A DNA stretch of 33,496 nucleotides, taken from the NCBI GenBank assembly GCA_035545895.1, contig DASZXJ010000044.1, positions 1-33,496 of the forward strand. Reading direction: 5' to 3'. The DNA comes from DASZXJ01 sp035545895. GTDB taxonomy: Bacteria; Planctomycetota; Phycisphaerae; Tepidisphaerales; Tepidisphaeraceae. The position numbers and the translations under genes are program-made. The notes beneath the pieces were generated by a model, which worked only from the letters and a program-made list of their open reading frames with translations, was not told the origin of the DNA and made no database searches. Positions 1 to 5,787 of the stretch are shown one piece after another; within the stretch, counting starts at the first letter, position 1, and every line of letters begins with the position of its first letter.

Positions 1-90
1 ATGCAGCGCAACAAGTCACAGCCGCTGAGGGCGACGCCGATGCACAAACCCCTTGCATTTCTCCCCGCATCAGGGGCACTCCATGCTTAA
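1..90. other. Left window edge, no assignable gene
   Basis: A minus-strand reading frame beginning at the ATG at 58-56 stays open to the window edge (about 19 codons, Ala/Ser/Cys-rich), with a GGGGAG two bases upstream of it. That is too little to call a gene. A weak CCCC/GGGG hairpin lies at about 67-80 but has no T-run. It could be the start of a further gene of the minus-strand run or simply the gap after the membrane protein that ends at 91. Confidence 0.2.
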
Positions 91-1302
91 TCAAACGCAT
101 GGGTTGCGAAAAGGTTTCAAAAAGATTCGAGAAATAAGAACGACGCCCAATCCCGGCGCCAGCCAGACCATTTTCTGCTCGATAAACCCCATCCAGAACA
201 TCGGCATGGCGATCAATACGGCGATCGCAAATAAAACGAGGTGCTGCAAAATGGGTTTCCCTCCACGGCTGGGCAACATGACCAGCCATATGTAGGCTGG
301 AAAGATCAGCCCGTAGAAACCCATGAAAATGCGATAAATCATCTCGGCCGTCAGAAGCTGGTACATCGTATGGTCGCGAGTGGTATGGTCGCGAATGACT
401 TCCAGCGCGATCCAGGATGCGATGGTCAAGACCCCCGTGATGATCGACGCGAAAACGGCAGATCGCAATTCGCGCGCATGAGCGGTCACTGTGAAAATAC
501 TCTGAACTGACATGTGAACAAAAATAAAAATGGCAATCCAAGGCGTAAAGAGGCCCCTGGTTAAGAGCCGGGCATAGAGGAGCGTGAAGATAATCATCAA
601 AAAAAAGACCACGCCAAAACCGACCCCAAATGCCATTCTTGGCCGGTTGGCGTTTTGTCTTGCCCGATGAAATGTCAAATCCAGATACGGACATCCAAGA
701 AAACCAAAGATGCAGACCGGCACAAGCCAAATCAGGTCGCTGATCGAGCGCATGGGCTCGACGATTCGGCTGGACGACGAACTGAACAAGTCAGGCAAAA
801 GAAATCCAAAGGCCGTAAGTGAAATGAGCAGGACGATCCATGCAAGCGTTCGCCCGGCACCAGGCCTGCGAGTCAGGTAAACATACAGAATCACGCTGCA
901 CCCGATAATCCCGCCGACCGCAAGGTCAAGGATTTTTCTATTCGAAACAATTGCCTCCGCCAATCCAGCGATAAACGCCAGCGCAAAGAACAGGTGAAAC
1001 GCGATCGTCACCGCGGAAAAAAGCTGGCACGCCAGGCGATGATGAGTGGTGATCGCGACGCTTTGATCGCGACTTTTAATGACCCACCCCATCGCGGCGG
1101 CACCCAGCACGTTAGGTATGGCAAAGACCACCCAACCGGTCATGCCATAGTCGCGCACCAGCAGGACCGGCAGGAACATGCCGATGCACCATGTCCAACT
1201 GATTCCGAGGAATACCGCCCAGCCGAGCCACCATGACAGCGGCGCGGATTGTGCGACAGTTTTTTCAGTTGCTTTCGGTGGCGAATTCGTCAGAGTTTCC
1301 AT
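91..1302 (-). CDS. Polytopic inner-membrane protein of unknown function
   Basis: 403 residues with about 11-12 hydrophobic segments (roughly 24-44, 54-75, 89-115, 125-145, 150-172, 186-208, 222-246, 250-272, 280-302, 315-340, 350-372, 375-393). It is an integral membrane protein with no catalytic motif I can recognise. The first two segments recall the N-terminus of large secondary transporters, but no signature residues are visible, so transport is only a guess. It is the last gene of a minus-strand run that otherwise encodes glycosyltransferases and an ABC exporter, which suggests an envelope or polysaccharide role by context alone. The start ATG at 1302 lies 5 bp from a palindromic repeat (1307-1416), so any promoter or ribosome site would have to lie in or beyond that repeat. 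Confidence 0.7.
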   Translation of the reverse strand: METLTNSPPKATEKTVAQSAPLSWWLGWAVFLGISWTWCIGMFLPVLLVRDYGMTGWVVFAIPNVLGAAAMGWVIKSRDQSVAITTHHRLACQLFSAVTIAFHLFFALAFIAGLAEAIVSNRKILDLAVGGIIGCSVILYVYLTRRPGAGRTLAWIVLLISLTAFGFLLPDLFSSSSSRIVEPMRSISDLIWLVPVCIFGFLGCPYLDLTFHRARQNANRPRMAFGVGFGVVFFLMIIFTLLYARLLTRGLFTPWIAIFIFVHMSVQSIFTVTAHARELRSAVFASIITGVLTIASWIALEVIRDHTTRDHTMYQLLTAEMIYRIFMGFYGLIFPAYIWLVMLPSRGGKPILQHLVLFAIAVLIAMPMFWMGFIEQKMVWLAPGLGVVLISRIFLKPFRNPCV

Positions 1303-1306
1303 TAGA

Positions 1307-1416
1307 AATGACGAATAACGAAACCAGAATAACGAATGAATGACGAAATCCGAATATCCAATTCGTCATTGGTCATTCGTGATTGATTCGTCATTCTGGT
1401 TTTTGCATTCGTCATT
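1307..1416. repeat. Long imperfect palindrome built of AATGACGAAT units
   Basis: The left half (1307-1355) is made of AATGACGAAT-like units with a central AACCAGAAT. The right half (1361-1416) contains ATTCGTCATT, GGTCATTCGT, TTCGTCATTCTGGTT and ends ATTCGTCATT. The reverse complement of the right half aligns with the left half along almost its whole length, so the transcript would fold into a long hairpin. It fills the complete gap between the DUF4442 gene and the membrane-protein gene. The stop codon of the DUF4442 gene (TAA, 1417-1415) takes its two A's from the repeat end. It has lower GC than the neighbouring genes. I read it as a dispersed intergenic repeat rather than a terminator, since no T-run follows. 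Confidence 0.75.
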
Positions 1417-2065
1417 AAGCTTTTCTTGCCTGTCGCGCTTTTTTGAGCTTGTGATGTGCCTTGGGCGTAACATGGAAAGTCGCTTCGCAGCGGCCAACGC
1501 GGCGGTCCTGTTCGCCGGGCGTGCCCTGCTGCTGAATTTCCATATCGACGGTGATATTAAATTCCTTTTCCAAGGCGATGAGCTGCTTGATGTCCTGTTT
1601 CGCCTGAATGCGATATACTGCTGGGCCGAAACAAGGCCTCAGGAACGTGTAATTGAGCTGTTTGCAGACGACGGTCCATTCCGCGCCGCAGATGCCGAAG
1701 ACATAGGCTCCACCGGCGATTTCGGAGTTGGCCAGCAGCGCCCCGCCGGCCATGGCGCGATACCAGTTGCGATTGAATCGCCGGAACGGCAGCACCGCCC
1801 GGGCGGCAAAGGAGTTGGGGTCCAGCTCTTTCATCCGAATCCCGCTGAAAAACGCCAGCGGCAGCCAGATGAGGGAACAGATGCTGTTCCAGAAATTGTC
1901 GCGCATCGACAGTCGGCTGACAAACGCCTCAATCTTGTCGTACCAGCGCTGAAGTCGCTTGGATGCAATCACAGGCCCGGGCCTGGCAAAGCGCACGATC
2001 TCTGTAGGCGGCAATTCCTGCTGCGAACTGAGGGTCTGGGGGGCGGCAGCGTCCGTCTGCGTCAT
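1415..2065 (-). CDS. DUF4442-like (hotdog-fold) protein
   Basis: 216 residues. The ATG at 2065 is chosen because GGAG sits 5 bases upstream; an in-frame start at 2140 would add 25 residues with no ribosome site. The central stretch (RAMAGGALLANSEIAGG followed by a KQLNYTFLRP segment and a beta-rich tail) resembles DUF4442, a hotdog-fold family related to acyl-CoA thioesterases, here preceded by a basic/aromatic N-terminal helical region with a short hydrophobic stretch (SICSLIWLPLAFFSG). If correct it would act on an acyl thioester, but no substrate can be inferred. The C-terminus is strongly basic (KAHHKLKKARQARKA). It sits between a glycosyltransferase and a membrane protein on the same strand. 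The family call is from remembered pattern and is moderate. Confidence 0.6.
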   Translation of the reverse strand: MTQTDAAAPQTLSSQQELPPTEIVRFARPGPVIASKRLQRWYDKIEAFVSRLSMRDNFWNSICSLIWLPLAFFSGIRMKELDPNSFAARAVLPFRRFNRNWYRAMAGGALLANSEIAGGAYVFGICGAEWTVVCKQLNYTFLRPCFGPAVYRIQAKQDIKQLIALEKEFNITVDMEIQQQGTPGEQDRRVGRCEATFHVTPKAHHKLKKARQARKA

Positions 2066-2178
2066 GGAACTCCATTCGGACAGAAAGAAAGATACATATC
2101 TCTTTACGGTTGAAAAGGGGAAGATGTTTAGGGGAAGCAAAAAATTGATGGTTGCTTTTGCCTATCCCCCTTTCAATC

Positions 2179-2255
2179 GTTTAGCGGCCCCGCTTGCGAG
2201 GCGTGCTTTGATAACCCATCCAGGCAAAAACACCCCACAAATGGGGCCGCTAAAC
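2179..2255. repeat. 13-bp perfect inverted repeat in intergenic gap
   Basis: GTTTAGCGGCCCC (2179-2191) is matched by GGGGCCGCTAAAC (2243-2255) with a 51-nt centre that contains a further small GC hairpin (CGCTTGCGAGGCG). It lies in the 205-bp gap (2066-2270) between the glycosyltransferase stop and the DUF4442 start. The gap also holds the GGAG ribosome site of the latter. It could be a REP-like repeat or an attenuating hairpin; no T-run follows on either strand. Confidence 0.5.
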
Positions 2256-2270
2256 ATGGTGTGAACGCGG

Positions 2271-3476
2271 TTATCTCATGATTTGCTCGATCATCGGCAC
2301 GAGCACTTTTTGCGGAGTGAGATACTGCTTGGCCAGTTCATACGCAGCGGCCTGGTGCCGTACAGGATTGGCGATGACTTCATTGATACCTGCAATGGCC
2401 TGCTCCATCGTGTCGAACGCGATTAACCCATCACCCGCGGGGATATAACGGCTCCAGGCAGTATCCTGAACCACGGCCGGGCGACCGGCGGCGAGATAAC
2501 ACGCAGTCCGGCAGCTAAACCAGCCGGTGCGAAGCGCGACATAGAAATTCTTGGCAATCGACCACTCCGCGAGGCTGTCGCGGATGAAATCGACATAGCT
2601 CTGGGTCGTCAAACTCATCGGCCGGGCATCCAGCCATCGCCAGCCATCTTCCTTGATCTTGTCGATGGGTTGATGAAATCCCCCCACCGCCAAAACCAAA
2701 GGCACGCTGACCCGCTTGGGCAGGTCGTGAAATTTGTCATATTCGACGGCTTTGCCGCCGTATTCCGTGCCCTTGTAAATCAGCTTGCCGGGCAAATAGC
2801 TCCAGCTCATGATCGTGGTGAAGGTCGCATCGGTCGGCGGTGGAGAATTTTTAACCTCTTCCCATTGCGGCAGCGTCACCACGCAGCGAGTGGAAATCCA
2901 ATCGATCCCCATGTGGGGAACCAGACAGTCCGGGCTGTGCATGTTTTCAGCGTAAGTGAAGAATTTGTCGTGCGCCCGCACCTGCGAAATCCAACGGTCA
3001 ACGTTTTTCGACCACTCAAACCGTTCATGCATGACGATCTGGTTGTAACCGGGGTCGGTATCGAGAAAGACTTTCACGCACTTGGGGTTGAGATTCTCAG
3101 GAGTAAAACAGGCGCCGCTGACATTGAGAAAAACATCGGCCGTCCGCGCGACTTCGTCAAACGCCTCGCGCGTCATGCCATAACTTTTTTCGTGAAGCAG
3201 CAGATAGTGCCACTTGTGACTTAGCGCCGGCGCATATCGCTCAAAAAAATCCCGAATGAAATTAACGGTATGATCCGCAGAATCGGTTCCCCACCCCTTC
3301 ACCGGATCAAGCGGCCAGCTCCACGTATCCTCGTGATAATAAACATCATGCCCCAGCTCATGAAGGCCGATTACATAATGAAAATAATCCCACGCCACCC
3401 CGCCCAGCGGATACTGCCCCACCATCCCGCCGACGATGATGCGAAGTTTAGAAAATGGAGAGGAAGATTTATCCAC
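2271..3476 (-). CDS. Glycosyltransferase, GT-B-like, cytoplasmic
   Basis: 401 residues, no signal peptide or membrane helix. The N-terminus (RIIVGGMVGQYPLGGVAWDY) has the glycine-rich loop of a GT-B N-terminal Rossmann domain. The C-terminal half (GWFSCRTACYLAAGRPAVVQ, then a stretch ending in DTMEQAIAGI) has the nucleotide-sugar-binding pattern of GT1/GT4-type transferases, in which the glycine/proline turn is followed by an acidic position. Predicted to transfer a sugar in the cytoplasm; donor and acceptor are unknown. The only start that reaches the conserved N-terminus is the GTG at 3476-3474, which lies inside the outer end of the 29-bp repeat arm at 3471-3499. No ribosome site is visible there, so it is probably translated by coupling or reinitiation. 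It follows the GxxExxY gene and the ABC exporter on the same strand. Confidence 0.75.
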   Translation of the reverse strand: MDKSSSPFSKLRIIVGGMVGQYPLGGVAWDYFHYVIGLHELGHDVYYHEDTWSWPLDPVKGWGTDSADHTVNFIRDFFERYAPALSHKWHYLLLHEKSYGMTREAFDEVARTADVFLNVSGACFTPENLNPKCVKVFLDTDPGYNQIVMHERFEWSKNVDRWISQVRAHDKFFTYAENMHSPDCLVPHMGIDWISTRCVVTLPQWEEVKNSPPPTDATFTTIMSWSYLPGKLIYKGTEYGGKAVEYDKFHDLPKRVSVPLVLAVGGFHQPIDKIKEDGWRWLDARPMSLTTQSYVDFIRDSLAEWSIAKNFYVALRTGWFSCRTACYLAAGRPAVVQDTAWSRYIPAGDGLIAFDTMEQAIAGINEVIANPVRHQAAAYELAKQYLTPQKVLVPMIEQIMR

Positions 3477-3918
3477 AGATTACACAGATTTCACAGATTA
3501 ATTGGAAAAACGCTCGTATTCCAAGCTGGCACTGCCAAAGTTAATTAGAAGTCCCCGTTTAAATCCGGTTGCCTTGAGATAATTCAGGATTTGCGAACGT
3601 TCGACGCCGCTCAGGTTTTTTATCGCTTTCAACTCGACAACTATGGAGTCGTAACAGACAAAATCGGCTTTGTATGTGCAGGTCAGGACATCGCTTTTAT
3701 AGTAGATCAAAAGTTCAACTTCGCGACGAAATGGAATGCCTCGGGCCGTGAATTCTTTGGCCAAGGCCTCCTGATAAACTCCTTCTAAAAACCCGTTGCC
3801 AAGTTCACGATGAACCTCCATCGCCGCCCCAAGGATGGCATATGTTTGCGGATCTCGAATTTCAGATGGAATCGGGCTCATCATTTTTCAATCTGTGAAA
3901 TCTGTGTAATCTGTGGAT
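3471..3918 (-). mobile_element. Candidate mobile element: GxxExxY gene between perfect 29-bp inverted repeats
   Basis: Arm A (3471-3499) and arm B (3890-3918) are exact reverse complements over 29 bp. Each arm is ATC plus three CACAGATT units at 9-bp spacing. The 390 bp between the arms contain only the GxxExxY coding region, whose start lies 5 bp from arm B and whose stop overlaps arm A by two bases. The outer ends overlap the flanking genes: arm B runs into the 3' end of the ABC exporter and arm A contains the start codon of the glycosyltransferase. The layout is that of a minimal terminal-inverted-repeat element. I found no target-site duplication and no recognised transposase, so mobility is inferred. 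A second copy of the arms without the gene is at 5707-5779. Confidence 0.65.
3498..3884 (-). CDS. GxxExxY protein (PDDEXK_3 family, restriction-endonuclease-like fold)
   Basis: 128 residues. The family-defining motif is present: G31-x2-E34-x2-Y37, within GNGFLEGVYQEAL. A PD-(D/E)xK-type core follows: D74 (KADF), E84 and K86 (VVELKA), with Q98 further on, so a metal-dependent nuclease or nucleic-acid-binding fold is expected. The family (PF13366/TIGR04256 as I recall) is small, widespread and multi-copy in many genomes, without an established biochemical role. The ATG overlaps the stop of the ABC exporter as ATGA, and there is no independent ribosome site, so translation is probably coupled. 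The whole gene sits between the 29-bp inverted repeats described at 3471-3918, and its TAA stop uses two bases of arm A. All expected active-site residues are intact, so it is not obviously decayed. Confidence 0.85.
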   Translation of the reverse strand: MMSPIPSEIRDPQTYAILGAAMEVHRELGNGFLEGVYQEALAKEFTARGIPFRREVELLIYYKSDVLTCTYKADFVCYDSIVVELKAIKNLSGVERSQILNYLKATGFKRGLLINFGSASLEYERFSN

Positions 3919-5701
3919 CGACTTCCGGTAGTTTCATTTGGTGCTTGGCCATTCGGTAATAGGCGCCGCGTTTGGCGACGAGTTCATCGTGTTGGCCGCG
4001 TTCGATGATTTTGCCTTCTTCCATGACGAAGATTTGATCGCAGTCGGCGACCGTGCTGAGGCGGTGGCTGACCAGGATCATCGTTCGCTGGCGCTTGAGG
4101 CTGAGCAAGGTCTGGATGATCAGATATTCCTGCTCGGCGTCGAGGGCGCTGGTCGGCTCGTCCAATACGACGATGGGGGCTTCGGTAAGTAGCGCCCGGG
4201 CGATGCTGATGCGCTGTTTTTGTCCGCCCGACAGGTTCGAGCCATATTCGCTGATCTGGGTTTCGTAGCGCTGGTCGAGTTTTTCGATGAACGAGGCGGC
4301 CCCGGCCATTTGGGCGGCACGCTGGATTTCCGCATCTGTCGCCGTCGGCCGGCCATAGGCGATGTTCTCGGCTACCGTCGTTGGAAGCAGCACGCTGTCC
4401 TGAAGAACCAAGGCCACATGCCTTCTGAGGTCAGCCACCTTTATTTTTCGGGCATCGATCTCATCGAACGAAATCGTCCCGCGCGATGGGTCGTAAAAGC
4501 GAGGCAACAAATTCAGCAGCGTGGTCTTTCCCACACCGCTGGAACCGACAAACGCCACCATCTGCCCCGGCTCAATTGTTACGTTGATGTCATGCAAAAC
4601 CGGCACGCCGGCGCGATATTCGAAACCGACATGATCGAACGCCAGCACACGCGGCTTCTTCGGCAGGTGCACGGAATCAGGCGCATCCTGGATGACCGGA
4701 TCGCGATCCAGCACCTCGAACACTCGTCGAACCGCTGCAGCGCCGCCTTGCAAACTTGAACCCGTCGCGCTGAGCTTATTCAGTGGATCGTAGAGCTTTT
4801 CCAGATTGAACAGGAACATGCTGAGCATGCCGACCGTAAGCACGGTTGGATTCTGCCAACTGATATATCCGCCAATACCGAGCAAAGCTGCCGCGCCTAA
4901 AGCGAAAATTGAACCCAGTGCCAGCCAGTAGGTCACTTCGTCCCAATGCAGGTGCATCTTGATCTTGATGTTGTTGCCCTGAGTGGCTGCGAAGTTTTCG
5001 AACTCATCCTTTTCTCGGCCAAACGCCTGCACCAGGCCGATCGAAGCCACCGACCGCTGCACGGCCGTTGTGATTTGCGAATCAGCTTCGTATGCGTGGG
5101 CGTATCGCTTTTTGAAAATCCGCCCGTAATACCAGATGGTAAGCATGAGCAGAGGCGTGATCGCCATCGCCACCAGCGTCAGCTTCCAGTTCATCGAGCA
5201 CATGAATCCAGCCATCGCGATCAGCGTGAATACGTTCACCAAGCTACCGGTCAATGTGTTCAGCACATTCTGGAAACCGAGCGTGTCGGATGTCAGGCGA
5301 TAGATCGCATCTCCCTGCGGCTGGCTGCGATGATACGCCAGCGATAGTTCCTGCAATTTCTGAAATAGGTCACATCGCACGCGCATCAGGCCGTTGTAGC
5401 CGACGCGAATGGTGATCAGCGTGCGAACCATATCCAGTAGCGAATACATTACTCGCATGACAGCAAGCAATACGGCAAGCAGAATGATCTGGTGCAATTT
5501 GTCGGCTGGGGCAATCTGAAGAAACCAGCGATATGGCGCGTAATCGGGCTGATTCTGACCCAGCACCACGTCGAGCATGATGCCCATCGGCAACAGCCAC
5601 ACCACGCCCAGCAAAGTCGATAATGCAATCAAAACAAGAGACGCAATGATCTTCCCCAGATCATTTCGGTAGTAGGACAGGGCTCGCAGGTAAAAGCGCA
5701 T
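3881..5701 (-). CDS. ABC exporter, fused permease-ATPase (MsbA-like)
   Basis: 606 residues, a complete half-transporter expected to work as a homodimer in the inner membrane. The N-terminal transmembrane domain has hydrophobic segments at about 18-42, 70-92, 150-172, 174-193, 257-280 and 286-302. The ATPase domain has Walker A GSSGVGKTT (386-394), Q-loop VLQD (432-435), signature LSGGQ (490-494), Walker B IVVLDEPTS (510-518) and switch histidine H546. The family exports lipids, glycans or peptides; the neighbouring glycosyltransferases favour a glycolipid or polysaccharide intermediate, by inference. The last 12 residues (DPQITQISQIEK) are encoded by repeat arm B, so the natural C-terminus seems to have been replaced by repeat sequence. 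Upstream, the palindrome at 5707-5779 ends in a TGTGGAT that could serve as a poor ribosome site 5 bases before the ATG. Confidence 0.9.
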   Translation of the reverse strand: MRFYLRALSYYRNDLGKIIASLVLIALSTLLGVVWLLPMGIMLDVVLGQNQPDYAPYRWFLQIAPADKLHQIILLAVLLAVMRVMYSLLDMVRTLITIRVGYNGLMRVRCDLFQKLQELSLAYHRSQPQGDAIYRLTSDTLGFQNVLNTLTGSLVNVFTLIAMAGFMCSMNWKLTLVAMAITPLLMLTIWYYGRIFKKRYAHAYEADSQITTAVQRSVASIGLVQAFGREKDEFENFAATQGNNIKIKMHLHWDEVTYWLALGSIFALGAAALLGIGGYISWQNPTVLTVGMLSMFLFNLEKLYDPLNKLSATGSSLQGGAAAVRRVFEVLDRDPVIQDAPDSVHLPKKPRVLAFDHVGFEYRAGVPVLHDINVTIEPGQMVAFVGSSGVGKTTLLNLLPRFYDPSRGTISFDEIDARKIKVADLRRHVALVLQDSVLLPTTVAENIAYGRPTATDAEIQRAAQMAGAASFIEKLDQRYETQISEYGSNLSGGQKQRISIARALLTEAPIVVLDEPTSALDAEQEYLIIQTLLSLKRQRTMILVSHRLSTVADCDQIFVMEEGKIIERGQHDELVAKRGAYYRMAKHQMKLPEVDPQITQISQIEK

Positions 5702-5706
5702 AATTC

Positions 5707-5779
5707 ATCCACAGATTACACAGATTTCACAGATTCAAGGCGATGATTTCAATCTGTGAAATCTGTGTAATCTGTGGAT
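5707..5779. repeat. Empty copy of the 29-bp inverted repeat (MITE-like palindrome)
   Basis: 5707-5735 and 5751-5779 are exact reverse complements over 29 bp and are identical in sequence to the arms at 3471-3499 and 3890-3918. Only 15 bp separate them, and no gene is present. The palindrome fills nearly the whole gap between the GH-GT2 fusion (stop 5788) and the ABC exporter (start 5701). A very stable RNA hairpin would form in the transcript, but the gap has no T-run, so termination is not the obvious role. No target duplication is seen: the flanks read ATAATTC on the left and CATTACC on the right. Confidence 0.85.
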
Positions 5780-5787
5780 CATTACCT

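Noticed and set aside
1340..2113. 257-codon plus-strand frame opposite the DUF4442 gene
   Set aside because: Antisense to a better supported gene with a ribosome site; its first residues come from the palindromic repeat and its composition (Arg/Pro/Gly rich) is typical of a shadow frame.
3471..3918. CRISPR array
   Set aside because: The CACAGATT units are tandem within each arm and the two arms are inverted; there are no regular spacers and no cas genes.
3471..3918. Target-site duplication around the GxxExxY element
   Set aside because: Flanks on the two sides (AGGAAGATTT and CGACTTCCGG) show no direct repeat; the same holds for 5707-5779.
5707..5779. Intrinsic transcription terminator
   Set aside because: The stem is AT-rich and long, and no T-run follows on the transcribed strand; it lies inside a gene run that appears co-transcribed.
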